A stretch of 64,000 nucleotides of DNA from CAVPJC01 sp963705155 (GTDB lineage Bacteria > Chloroflexota > Anaerolineae > Anaerolineales > UBA4823), in the NCBI GenBank assembly GCA_963705155.1, contig CAVPJC010000013.1, positions 124,001 through 188,000 of the forward strand. The letters are read 5' to 3'. Below the pieces are notes generated by a model. The model saw only the letters and a list, made by a program, of their open reading frames with translations. It did not search any database and had not been told where the DNA came from. Within the stretch, counting starts at the first letter, position 1. Every line of letters starts with the position of its first letter. The position numbers were made by a program, and so were the translations under genes. This document shows, in pieces, positions 40,078 through 48,504 of this stretch.

Positions 40078-41463
40078 CTATGGACTCGGTAGGCTGTCCA
40101 ATTTCATCTGAGCCTGGGCAGTCAAGTCTGGCTGGCTCGGAAAAGATTCTATGATGAGTTCGTAAACGTCTTTGGCCGATGTCACGTCTCCTTCTTCCTG
40201 ATATAACTCCCCCAGGCGGAGATAGACGATCCCAAGATAAGGAGTGACCTTGCCAATGTTGGCCTGGACGAAGCCTTCAGCCATGGGAATGGTTATCCGC
40301 TGCTGGATTATCTCGTCAACTCGCGACTTTGCATAATTATAGACAGTCGGGCGCGGCCAGGCATAGGGGTTATCCCAGATACGCTCGACCTGCAGAAATC
40401 CGCCCTTTTGAATATACTTTTCCTTCTCCTGATCAAATTCCTTGTAACCGGTCAGTGCATCGAGATAATCACCGCGTGTGTATGCGGCTTCGGCGTCCGT
40501 GTAGTAGCGATTGGCAAGCAGCAGGGCCTGGAACCAACCAAATACATAGTTCACTACGAACAGGCCCGCGATAATGAAGAAAATCCTTAAGGCCCAGCGT
40601 TTGATATCCATATGCCACTCTACTTTAAAGTGTACGTTTGCAAAGGCTGCCATGAACTGGTCCTGCAGGAGGAAATACAGCAAGACCAGAGGCATGGTGA
40701 TCACGGCGATCGCCGCCCAGATCTGCTCGGCGTTTTCGCCGGGCACCGATGTTTGAAACTGGTACAACCCGAGCTGCACCGTCCATAACTCGGGCTTATT
40801 CAGATAAAGCAATGGGCCAAAGAAATCATTCCAGCTTCCCATGAAGGTCAGGATCGCCACCGTTCCCAGGGCCGGACGGCTCATCGGAAGGATCACACGA
40901 AAAAAGATACCCACTTCGCTGGCGCCGTCCAGCCGGGCTGCTTCCACCAGCTCACTAGGAATTTGCCTCATGAACTGGCGCAGCAAGAAGATGCTGTAAA
41001 CACTGACGGCTCCAGGGATGATCAGGGCTCGGAAACCGGGCACCCACCCGAGGCGGTACATAATGATGTAGGTGGGGATCAAGAAGAGGATACCAGGTAT
41101 CATCATCGTGCCCAGCATGATGCCAAAGAGTGTATCCCGGCCTGGAAAGGGGATCTTGGCCAGGGCATAAGCCGCCAATCCATCCAATACCACGTTTAAG
41201 ATTGTGACGCTGAGCGCCAGAAAGAGCGAATTGGCGAAGAGCCGGGGCAGGTTGAGCTGCGACCAGATCAAACGGTAGCCGGTGAGTACCCAGTGGCTGG
41301 GAAGGCGGTTAGGATAATGGATGATCTCCGTCCCGGGTTTGAAGGAGTTCATCAGGATATATAATAATGGGTAGATCACAACGACCATGCCCAACAACAG
41401 GAGAAAGTAAGCAATTAACCGTCCCCACTTAATTCGCCGTGGTTTTGCTATCGTTATCGTCAT
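40078..41463 (-). CDS. Sugar ABC transporter permease (MalG type) fused to an extra TM helix and TPR-like domain
   Basis: A 461-residue protein. Residues 1-285 are a normal CUT1-family permease: six membrane helices and the EAA loop EAARLDGASEVGIFFRVILP, which contacts the ATPase. Instead of ending there it continues with HFKVEWHMDIKRW and a seventh membrane helix (about 300-322, FFIIAGLFVVNYVFGWF). A 135-residue helical tail with TPR-like pairs follows: YYTDAEAAYTRGDYLDALTGY and VYLRLGELYQEEGDVTSAKD. If the permease termini are cytoplasmic as usual, the tail would lie outside the membrane. No ATPase gene is present in the window; CUT1 systems often share one encoded elsewhere. It lies 12 bases after the other permease gene. 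Confidence 0.9.
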   Translation of the reverse strand: MTITIAKPRRIKWGRLIAYFLLLLGMVVVIYPLLYILMNSFKPGTEIIHYPNRLPSHWVLTGYRLIWSQLNLPRLFANSLFLALSVTILNVVLDGLAAYALAKIPFPGRDTLFGIMLGTMMIPGILFLIPTYIIMYRLGWVPGFRALIIPGAVSVYSIFLLRQFMRQIPSELVEAARLDGASEVGIFFRVILPMSRPALGTVAILTFMGSWNDFFGPLLYLNKPELWTVQLGLYQFQTSVPGENAEQIWAAIAVITMPLVLLYFLLQDQFMAAFANVHFKVEWHMDIKRWALRIFFIIAGLFVVNYVFGWFQALLLANRYYTDAEAAYTRGDYLDALTGYKEFDQEKEKYIQKGGFLQVERIWDNPYAWPRPTVYNYAKSRVDEIIQQRITIPMAEGFVQANIGKVTPYLGIVYLRLGELYQEEGDVTSAKDVYELIIESFPSQPDLTAQAQMKLDSLPSP

Positions 41464-41475
41464 AGCTATATCCTC

Positions 41476-42375
41476 TCATTCCACATCCCGTTGGCCGAAA
41501 CGGAACTGAACGGCAGTCATGACGGCAATAATCGCCGCTAACATGAGTCCCAGTGTTGAAGCATAGCCCATGTTGGATTTGTCGAACGCCTGAGCATAGA
41601 CGTACAGCACCGGCGTGAGCGCCTGGTGATACAGTCCGCCATACAGGTCAAAGTTCATGTAGACTTCCACAAACATCTGCAAGCCGTTGATGCCGTTCAT
41701 GACCAGGATGAAGAAAATCTGCGGATTCAACATCGGAATGGTAATATTCCAAAAGCGTTGCCAGTAGTTGGCGCCGTCAATTGCCGCAGCTTCATGAAGC
41801 TGTGGGTCCATGGCGAGTAAGCCCGCCAGCAGGATCACAGTTTCTATGCCAAACCATTTCCATGTATTGATCAGGGCCAAGACCGGCATGGATAACCAAA
41901 GTTCGGATTTCCAGAAGATCGCTTTGTTTAAGATGCCCCAATTAATCAAATAGCCTTGCAAAGGTCCGGTGGGGCTGACCAGGTATCCCCCGACAGTCAT
42001 CACAACCACAATCGATACAACCGTCGGGATAAAGTAAATGGTGCGGAACAACCGCCCGAAATGGGTAACCTCTTGCAGTAGCAACGCAATCCCCAGGCCG
42101 ATGATCAGGGTTAATGCGATAAAGATCACCTGGTTATAAATGATGTTGAAAATACTGTGCCAGAAAAGTGGGTCGCCAAACCCAGCCACCCAGTTGCCCA
42201 ATCCTACGAAGGCCTGGTCAGCCGGGTTAATGAAGTTGTAGTTGAAAAAGGTGAGGTAAAAAGATAGGAAAAGTGGGTAAATGCCAAAAGCCAGGAACAG
42301 CAAAACCCAAGGGGCCATGAACAGGTAGCCCCAGTAGTATCGACGTGCCTCCGCCCAAACGCTCCGAGCTGCCAT
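41476..42375 (-). CDS. Sugar ABC transporter permease (MalF/UgpA type)
   Basis: A 299-residue inner-membrane permease with about six membrane helices (YLFMAPWVLLFLAFGIYPLF as the first) and the EAA loop LHEAAAIDGANYWQRFWNIT, which couples to the ATPase. The family size is normal and the frame intact. It lies between the binding-protein gene (a 210-base gap containing a hairpin) and the second permease gene (12 bases). Together with them it forms a CUT1-type importer for an oligosaccharide. Confidence 0.94.
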   Translation of the reverse strand: MAARSVWAEARRYYWGYLFMAPWVLLFLAFGIYPLFLSFYLTFFNYNFINPADQAFVGLGNWVAGFGDPLFWHSIFNIIYNQVIFIALTLIIGLGIALLLQEVTHFGRLFRTIYFIPTVVSIVVVMTVGGYLVSPTGPLQGYLINWGILNKAIFWKSELWLSMPVLALINTWKWFGIETVILLAGLLAMDPQLHEAAAIDGANYWQRFWNITIPMLNPQIFFILVMNGINGLQMFVEVYMNFDLYGGLYHQALTPVLYVYAQAFDKSNMGYASTLGLMLAAIIAVMTAVQFRFGQRDVE

Positions 42376-42409
42376 AGATGCACCTCCCGAACCATTTACG
42401 GGTTATTCA

Positions 42410-42436
42410 AGGGCGGGAGCATCCATCTCCCGCCCT
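42410..42436 (-). other. REP-like hairpin between binding-protein and permease genes
   Basis: AGGGCGGGAG pairs with CTCCCGCCCT over a 7-base loop, about 35 bases before the MalF-like start and 150 after the binding-protein stop. Such hairpins often protect the upstream mRNA and keep binding protein more abundant than permeases; there is no U tract for full termination. Confidence 0.6.
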
Positions 42437-42585
42437 GCTTCTAGCCGATGCAGGGCAAACCGCTAACAGAATCCTTTATTCGATCAGCTTGAAAAATTGC
42501 GGTTTGCTCCAAGGTTTCGCCGGTAATGCACACTGATTTGTAAAATCTCTTCCGGCTCAACACCTAGCTGATTGGCCAAAGGGTT

Positions 42586-44010
42586 TTATTTGGCGATACC
42601 CAATGCAGCTCGGGCGTTTTCGGCCGCGGCCGCTACACCTTCTTCGGGTGTCAGCTTGTTCTCCACCACCACCAGACTGTAGACTTTCAATAGTTCGTTG
42701 GCCACCGAATCGAAGTTTGCAAAGGCTTGCGGGAAAACCGCGGTAGACAGCAAATCTACGAATGGCTTGCGTTCTGGAGCTGCAAAGTATGGGTCATTCT
42801 TCAAGCTGAGTTTTACGGGCAGGTATCCCAGTTGTTTGTTGAAGGCCAGGCTGTTTTCATCGGTCATCAGAAACTTGACGAATTCCCAGGCTAATTTCTC
42901 GCGCTCTGGCGTGGTCTTCATGATCATGAAGGGCCGCCCACCAAGGGTGGTATACGACTTGTCGCCAGTATTCGGCACCGGAACAGGCGCAACGCCCACA
43001 TCCTCGCCTACAACCATGGGTTTGTCCGCAGCGGTCTTCAGGTTAGGCTCCCATGAGTATCCATACTGCAGCCACATACCAATGGAACGGCTGAAGAAGT
43101 TTTTCTCCATATTGGGCGGGGCGAATTGCTGCGCCTCTTTGGCGAAAGTTAAGAATTCAGCCAGCTTGCATTCCGGAGCATCGAAGACGATGTCGGTGCC
43201 AATCCGGTTGAGCAGGCTGCAGGCATCCTGATTTGTGTTCAGGTAGATCGGCTGGAGCATGTTCCAATACCAACCACCCCAGGCCAAGGCCTCATTCCAA
43301 AAGACGGCGCCATATACTTTTGAGCCGTCTGCACGCGGCGGAAGCTCCGAGATTTTCTTTGCTGCATCCAGGAACTCTGCGTAGGTAGTCGGTGGCTTGT
43401 CAGGATCCAGGCCAGCCTCTTTGAAAAGATCCTTATTGTAGATCATCAGGGTGACGTCGATACCGGCTGGCACATAGTACTTATGCCCATAGTACTCTTG
43501 GACGGTCACCGGGTCCAACTCGGCAAAGAGTTCCTCGGCTCCTGGCATGTCCTCAAGCGGCGCCAGGGCGTCCATGGCGGCATATTTGGCCGGCATAAAC
43601 CCAAAAGAGCCTACGACAATGTCCGGCTGGTTGCCAGCGGCAATCAATGCTTCAAAAGCCCCGCCTTCTGGTTCTTCAACAACGTTGACTTTCGCACCCG
43701 GATTGGCCGCCATAAATGCCTCGGCCAGGGGTTTCACGACATCCAGCATGCCGCCGCGGATCACCGAAATCGAAATCTCACCTTCGAGAGGCGCGGGTAC
43801 TTCAGTTGGAGCAGCGGTAGGCGTCACAAGCACTGAGACTGTTTCAACGACAATCTGAGTTTCTTTGACCACCTGCGTCTCCTTAATTACCTCAGGTGGA
43901 GCTGCTACTGGCGCCTGGGTTGGCGCGGGAACACAACTGGCCGCCAAGAGAGGCAGAACCAGGCCAACCAAAACCAGCACAATGGATAAGACTTTCTTCC
44001 TTTTGAACAT
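42586..44010 (-). CDS. Sugar ABC transporter substrate-binding lipoprotein
   Basis: A 474-residue family 1 extracellular solute-binding protein. A lipobox (LLAASC, Cys about residue 26) follows the signal peptide, so it is anchored to the outer face of the membrane. A Pro/Thr/Val-rich linker runs to about residue 75 and the periplasmic-binding fold follows (GEISISVIRGGMLDVVKPLA, AANPGAKVNVVEEPEGGAFE). The C-terminal part (REKLAWEFVKFLMTDENSLA) is typical of the sugar-binding branch. The ligand is probably an oligosaccharide released by the neighbouring glucanase-like enzyme, inferred from context only. It is the first gene of the transporter unit, about 535 bases downstream of lacI. Confidence 0.93.
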   Translation of the reverse strand: MFKRKKVLSIVLVLVGLVLPLLAASCVPAPTQAPVAAPPEVIKETQVVKETQIVVETVSVLVTPTAAPTEVPAPLEGEISISVIRGGMLDVVKPLAEAFMAANPGAKVNVVEEPEGGAFEALIAAGNQPDIVVGSFGFMPAKYAAMDALAPLEDMPGAEELFAELDPVTVQEYYGHKYYVPAGIDVTLMIYNKDLFKEAGLDPDKPPTTYAEFLDAAKKISELPPRADGSKVYGAVFWNEALAWGGWYWNMLQPIYLNTNQDACSLLNRIGTDIVFDAPECKLAEFLTFAKEAQQFAPPNMEKNFFSRSIGMWLQYGYSWEPNLKTAADKPMVVGEDVGVAPVPVPNTGDKSYTTLGGRPFMIMKTTPEREKLAWEFVKFLMTDENSLAFNKQLGYLPVKLSLKNDPYFAAPERKPFVDLLSTAVFPQAFANFDSVANELLKVYSLVVVENKLTPEEGVAAAAENARAALGIAK

Positions 44011-44545
44011 CTCATTCTCCTCTTCTTGTTTTATGGAAGGTTAATCAACGGATATTCGCCGATGGGGTAATTGGTACCTGCTCGGGCTGCTGATACAGCC
44101 TGATTCAAACTGAAAGGAGGCCTAAAAGGTTGTTCTGAAACAGCCAACCGTAAAGCATCCGAAGCATGTAAACCATTTTTCTGACTGTCGGCGGGGGTAT
44201 GGCAAAGGGAAAGCGGTGTGCGCCGGGTCTTCAAGCGGTTTATCCCCCTATCAAACTATAGAGCAACTTGATGAGGGGGAGTTGTGATCAGAAACGAGGC
44301 CTAATTCATGCTATAACCATAGGCCCCAATACACATCCACCACATGGGGGATATTTTGATACACCAGTTGGGGGAGATTAGTATCGGCTGAGCTTGGGCG
44401 AGTTTTTCTGAACCTGCTAAAGACTGGAGGGTCTTGTTGCAATGGTTTTCAGTACTCCCATTCTCACCTCCTTGTCCTCGGGCATTCCTTTCGACCCGAG
44501 TGGCTACACCCTTGCTGTCAAAAAAATATGCGAATAAACCTGAAT
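44011..44545. other. Regulatory gap between lacI and the transporter operon
   Basis: No gene is supported in these 535 bases. They contain an inverted repeat at 44244-44280, a 6-bp hairpin (CTCGGG/CCCGAG, 44477-44500) and GC-rich runs of Gs. A promoter for the transporter genes must lie here. The best boxes on the minus strand are weak (for example TTGCTC with GATAAA near 44245-44270). No full copy of the lacI operator palindrome is visible. Confidence 0.45.
44244..44280. repeat. Imperfect inverted repeat upstream of the transporter operon
   Basis: CCCCCTATCAA (44244-44254) faces TTGATGAGGGGG (44268-44279) with one bulged base and a 13-base centre. Its place about 235 bases before the binding-protein start fits an operator or leader structure, but its role is a guess. 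Confidence 0.4.
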
Positions 44546-45553
44546 TTACAGTAATTCAGGCAAGCAACCACAAGAATGACGGATAATCAATTGGGTTGGA
44601 AGCACGATAGTTTCCGGGCGGGTCGTGGGGTCATGAATCCGCCGGAGCAACTGCTGAACGGCCAGCGCACCGAACTGGCGCATTGGTTGGCGGACAGTGG
44701 TCAGTGAGGGCTGGACATACGAGGCTAATTGGATGTCATCGAAGCCGATGATAGCCACGTCATCTGGGGTGAGCAACCCCCGGCTTCGTATCGCCTCGAT
44801 AGCGCCAATCGCCATTTCATCATTGGCGGCAAAAACCGCATCCGGCCGGGCTGCCTGATCCAGCAGACGGATCATGGCCTGGTAACCGCTGGGTTGGCGA
44901 AAATCCCCATGCTCGACCAGAGAGGCCCATGCCGGTAAACCATGTTTTTTCAGGGTTTGCTGGTAGCCTGTGAAACGAGCATTGCTATCCGGTGAATCAA
45001 CCGGCCCACTGATGAAAGCGATGCGCTGGCGGCCATGCTGGATCAGGTGCTCCATTGCATCGGCGGCTGCAGAAACATTATTGGAGAGGATACAGTCGGC
45101 TATCACGCCATCCGTCTCGCGGTCCAGCAGGACAAATGGGATGCGTTTTCTGGACAGATCGAGAATATACTGATCATCCACGCTGCGGGTCATCAAAATC
45201 ATGCCATCTACCCTGCCAGGCAGCCGGCGCAGGAAGCGAGTGTTGCTTTCCTTGCCATGCGTGCCATAAATCAACAGGTGGTAATTGTGCTGGCTGGCTT
45301 CCTTCTCAACCCCTCGAAGCACCTCAGAATAAAATGGGCCTGAGATGTCAGGGAAAATAAGGGCGATGATTTCAGTGATGTTGAGAGCCAACCCTTGAGC
45401 TGAAAGATTGGGATGGTAATCCAATTCTTCAATAACTTTCAACACCTTTTCACGGGTTCCCGAGCGCACCTTTGGGCTGTTGTTGATGACTCTAGACACT
45501 GTAGCAATGGAGACACCAGCTTTTTCGGCGACGGTATAAACGGTAGGGTGCAT
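44546..45553 (-). CDS. LacI-family transcriptional regulator
   Basis: A 335-residue repressor. The N-terminal helix-turn-helix is VYTVAEKAGVSIATVSRVIN, followed by the hinge helix (YHPNLSAQGLALN, where the usual Arg of AR is Gln). The C-terminal periplasmic-binding-like effector domain has LIFPDISGPFYSEVLRGVE, DGMILMTRSVDD, DAVFAANDEMAIGAIEAI and GFDDIQLASYVQPSLTTVRQP. It lies upstream of, and in the same direction as, the sugar transporter genes and divergent from the panE-like gene. It most likely controls the glycan locus in response to a sugar. A perfect palindromic operator sits at 45571-45588, just before its own start, so it is probably autoregulated. Confidence 0.93.
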   Translation of the reverse strand: MHPTVYTVAEKAGVSIATVSRVINNSPKVRSGTREKVLKVIEELDYHPNLSAQGLALNITEIIALIFPDISGPFYSEVLRGVEKEASQHNYHLLIYGTHGKESNTRFLRRLPGRVDGMILMTRSVDDQYILDLSRKRIPFVLLDRETDGVIADCILSNNVSAAADAMEHLIQHGRQRIAFISGPVDSPDSNARFTGYQQTLKKHGLPAWASLVEHGDFRQPSGYQAMIRLLDQAARPDAVFAANDEMAIGAIEAIRSRGLLTPDDVAIIGFDDIQLASYVQPSLTTVRQPMRQFGALAVQQLLRRIHDPTTRPETIVLPTQLIIRHSCGCLPELL

Positions 45554-45570
45554 TCAATTAATCCGGGAGA

Positions 45571-45588
45571 AATGTAAGGGCTTACATT
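45571..45588. promoter_or_regulatory. LacI-type operator (perfect palindrome)
   Basis: AATGTAAG-GG-CTTACATT, an 8-2-8 palindrome of the TGTAANCGNTTACA class used by LacI-family proteins. It lies 18 bases before the lacI start and just downstream of the predicted transcription start, where a bound repressor would block initiation. Confidence 0.8.
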
Positions 45589-45598
45589 ATTTGTTAAT

Positions 45599-45626
45599 AA
45601 TATAGCATATAATTATTAAAAGTCAA
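45599..45626 (-). promoter_or_regulatory. Promoter of lacI
   Basis: TTGACT (45626-45621) and TATATT (45604-45599) on the minus strand with a 16-base spacer. The start would be near 45592, next to the operator palindrome. Confidence 0.65.
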
Positions 45627-45646
45627 TATCCTTTTCGCCAGGTGTT

Positions 45647-45795
45647 ATTGTTCAGCAGAATTGACACCAGGTAATTGTTCAGCATAAATGTCACCCTATG
45701 AGCGAAAGTGTGACATTCAGTATAGATGAAATCAAGCGGGTATATGTGCTAGAGCAGGTGGAACAGAAGAAGTTGAGTGGACGAGAAGCTGATTT
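45647..45795 (+). mobile_element. Left-end remnant of an ISNCY-like insertion sequence
   Basis: Two 22-base direct repeats, ATTGTTCAGCAGAATTGACACC (45647-45668) and the close copy at 45674-45695, stand just before an ATG at 45698. The encoded start MSESVTFSIDEIKRVYVLEQ followed by KKLSGREA matches the N-terminal HTH of ISNCY-type transposases. Similarity is lost after about 30 codons, so only the left end survives. It lies between the lacI promoter and the panE-like gene. Confidence 0.65.
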
Positions 45796-45917
45796 GCGCG
45801 GTTTTGGGACTTGCAAATGGTCCCTTCCTTTGACAACAATGCAAAATTTTTATTTTGAAACGCATCTGATTCTGGTGATAAGTGTTTATTGTAAAATGCT
45901 CATTTGCGGAGGCTGAT

Positions 45918-46850
45918 TTGAACTTTGCGGTAATCGGCACAGGCGGTGTGGGCGGTTATTATGGTGGGCTGTTGGCCCGCCAGGGATATTCCGTTACCTT
46001 CCTGGCGCGAGGAGCGCACCTGGAAGCCATTCGCAAGAACGGCCTGCAAATCAAAAGCATCCACGGGGATTTCAATGTTTCACCGGCACCGGTGACAGAC
46101 GACCCGCATCAAATAGGATCGGTGGACCTGATCCTGTTTTGTGTCAAGGCTTACGATACCGATCGAACCGCCCAATTTATCAAACCCATCATCGGAGCCC
46201 AGACCCTGGTCTTAAGCCTGCAAAATGGGATCGACGCCGCAGAGCAGATTGGCAGAATTCTCGGTGAAGAGCATATGCTTGGTGGTGCGACCTGGATTTC
46301 GTCTGCAATCGAATCACCGGGCGTCGTCAGACAGGCTTCGCAATTCCGCCGCATCGTATTCGGTCCGTTGAACGGGCAAATCACGCCAACCCACCAATCC
46401 ATTTTAGAAGCATTTCAGCAAACCGGCATCGCCGTCGAACTTTCCGAAAACATCCAGAAAGTGCTGTGGACGAAATTCGTGTTTATATCCGCGGCAAGCA
46501 GTCTTGGCGCATTGACCCGCCTGACGATCGGCGATTATCGCGAGGTTCCAGTGACGCGTGCCATGATAAAAAGCTTGATGCGAGAAGTTGACGCAGTAGC
46601 ACGTGCCCAGGGAATTGACCTGGATGCGGATGTCGTTGAAAAATCTCTGGCGTTTATCGATGGCGCCGCCCCCCACATCAAAGCATCCATGCAGCTGGAT
46701 GTGGAGGCCGGGCGGGTATTCGAACTGGATGCATTGATCGGCGTGATTGGGCGCAAGGGACGCGAATTGGGTATTCCAACACCGACCGCCGATGTAATTT
46801 ATGCAGCCTTATTGCCGGTCAACTTAAAAGCGCAGAAAACAACCACATAA
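45918..46850 (+). CDS. Ketopantoate reductase family protein (PanE/ApbA-like)
   Basis: A 310-residue NADPH-dependent 2-oxoacid reductase. The Rossmann start NFAVIGTGGVGGYYGGLLAR directly follows a TTG codon at 45918 that has a GGAGG site 6 bases upstream; an in-frame ATG at 45882 has none. Other landmarks are LILFCVKAYDT, LSLQNGIDAAE and the C-terminal KVLWTKFVFISAASSLGAL with the catalytic Lys. The family includes true PanE (pantothenate synthesis) and reductases acting on other 2-oxo acids. Next to glycan and methyl-transfer genes a catabolic role is possible. It is divergent from lacI, with an IS remnant between. Confidence 0.88.
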   Translation: MNFAVIGTGGVGGYYGGLLARQGYSVTFLARGAHLEAIRKNGLQIKSIHGDFNVSPAPVTDDPHQIGSVDLILFCVKAYDTDRTAQFIKPIIGAQTLVLSLQNGIDAAEQIGRILGEEHMLGGATWISSAIESPGVVRQASQFRRIVFGPLNGQITPTHQSILEAFQQTGIAVELSENIQKVLWTKFVFISAASSLGALTRLTIGDYREVPVTRAMIKSLMREVDAVARAQGIDLDADVVEKSLAFIDGAAPHIKASMQLDVEAGRVFELDALIGVIGRKGRELGIPTPTADVIYAALLPVNLKAQKTTT

Positions 46851-47211
46851 TTGGCGCGTTTTTTTGGTGAAATTCCTCTCTCTGCATTGCTGCTCCGGAA
46901 ATCGATCGTTTACTGGCAGGAGGAGGGATTTTTGCCAGACATCTGATTTCATTCGGTGACCGGATGGGCAAAAAGCTGGAGCTGTAGATCGATCCTGGAA
47001 GAACATTGTTCTTCTTTGTCTCTTTGCCAGAAGTCTTGCCGATTTTTTTCAAGGGTCTTCGTCCCATGCAGGCATTTATAGGAGAGTGTATAATTTACTA
47101 AGCGCGTGAAAAAAGCTCAAAGTGAATGGTCAATCTGTTACCCGGGGGTACAGCGCAGGATGGCAATTGCGCTTGCAAAAGAGATTAGTCGATCCTATCT
47201 TTGGAGAAAAA
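46851..47211 (+). other. Intergenic gap before the GH4 gene, with a probable -10 box
   Basis: No gene is supported in this 360-base stretch. A TATAAT at 47089-47094 lies about 115 bases before the GH4 start with only a weak -35 (TGCAGG) upstream, so a promoter for the GH4/URO-D/MttB unit is plausible. The rest shows no repeat or RNA motif that I recognise. Confidence 0.45.
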
Positions 47212-48489
47212 ATGAATACAACCAAAATTGTTTTCATCGGCGCAGGCAGCATGTCGTTTGGGATGAGCATGTTCCGCGACTTGTTTTCGACGCAGGAGCT
47301 GGCAGGCAGCACCCTCACCCTGGTTGATCTCGACGCCGAATATCTTAAACGGATGTACGAGCTGGCCTGCAGGATGAATGACCAATCTGGGTCTGGGATG
47401 AAAATCGAAATGACGACGGACCGCCGGCTGGCCTTGCCCGGAGCCCAGTTTGTTGTCAACAGCATCGCCATCGATCGCAATCGTCTGTGGAAATTGGACT
47501 TTGAAGTCCCCAGGAAATTCGGCATCCGCCACACCCTGGGCGAAAATGGAGGCCCTGGCGCTGTATTTTTTACCTTGAGAACGATACCTGTGATTATGGA
47601 CATTGTTCGCGATATGGAAGCCCTCTGCCCGCAGGCTTATTTCCTCAACTTCTCCAATCCAGAAAGCCGTTTGATCCTGGCGTTGGGCATGTACAGCAGT
47701 ATCAGATCGATCGGATTGTGCCACGGGGTCTTCATGGGGCAGTCTGATGTCGCCAAAATCATGGGTATACCGGTTGAGCTGGTGGATGTGTGGGCTGCAG
47801 GTATGAACCACTTTCAATGGCTTCTCAAGATCCAAAACCGGCGCACGGGTGAAGACCTGTACCCTCTGCTTCGCGAAAAGGAGAGATCTTTTGATCCAGG
47901 TTTCAATCCGTTGACTCGCAAGATGTTTCACGCCTTTGGCTACTGGCCCACGTGCAGCGATGACCATATGGGTGAATACCTGGCCTATGGTTGGGAGGGC
48001 GGTGAGGAGGGCTATCACTTTGACCGGGATGAGCAGCTCCGGGTTGAATTGCGGGAGCAAATCGATGCGGTGATTGCCGGTACGCAGACAATCCCCGTGA
48101 AATGGTTCCAGCAGTCCGGGGAACGCGCTGTCACCGTGATCTCTGCCATATTACATAACAAGAAAACACAAATCGAATCAGGCGTGGTGCACAATCGTGG
48201 CGCGATCCACAACCTGCCGTACGATTGCGCGGTGGAAGTCCCGATTGCCGTTGATGGAAATGGCATTCACCCGGTTTCAGTGGGTGATTTACCTCTCGCG
48301 ATAGCCAGCCTATTGACCACCCAGGCCGGCGTGCAGCGACTTTCGGTGGAAGCCGCCATCCGCGGCTCAAAAGAGCTTGCTTTGCAGGCTCTGCTGATTG
48401 ATCCGGTTGTCAATAGCATATCGGCTGCTGAAAAACTCCTGGATGAGTTGTGGGAGATCAATAAACCGTATATCCGCGCCTGTAACTAA
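47212..48489 (+). CDS. GH4 family NAD/Mn-dependent glycosidase (alpha-galactosidase/glucuronidase-like)
   Basis: A 425-residue enzyme of glycoside hydrolase family 4, which cleaves glycosides by an oxidation-elimination route using NAD+ and a metal. The Rossmann start KIVFIGAGSMSFGMSM is at ATG 47212 with a GGAG site; an in-frame codon 90 bases upstream is unlikely. The metal site GLCHGVFMG (Cys170, His171) and GMNHFQWLL (Asn199, His200) are intact. LNFSNPESRL and GAIHNLPYDCAVEVP are also family blocks. The lack of a clear phosphate-binding loop suggests an unphosphorylated substrate, such as an alpha-galactoside or uronide. The URO-D gene follows after 15 bases. Confidence 0.9.
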   Translation: MNTTKIVFIGAGSMSFGMSMFRDLFSTQELAGSTLTLVDLDAEYLKRMYELACRMNDQSGSGMKIEMTTDRRLALPGAQFVVNSIAIDRNRLWKLDFEVPRKFGIRHTLGENGGPGAVFFTLRTIPVIMDIVRDMEALCPQAYFLNFSNPESRLILALGMYSSIRSIGLCHGVFMGQSDVAKIMGIPVELVDVWAAGMNHFQWLLKIQNRRTGEDLYPLLREKERSFDPGFNPLTRKMFHAFGYWPTCSDDHMGEYLAYGWEGGEEGYHFDRDEQLRVELREQIDAVIAGTQTIPVKWFQQSGERAVTVISAILHNKKTQIESGVVHNRGAIHNLPYDCAVEVPIAVDGNGIHPVSVGDLPLAIASLLTTQAGVQRLSVEAAIRGSKELALQALLIDPVVNSISAAEKLLDELWEINKPYIRACN

Positions 48490-48504
48490 ACTTGCAGGTA
48501 CACA

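Noticed and set aside
44031..44234. Open frame of 67 codons in the gap before the sugar-binding protein gene
   Set aside because: No domain, no ribosome binding site and composition unlike its neighbours; it lies in the expected control region.
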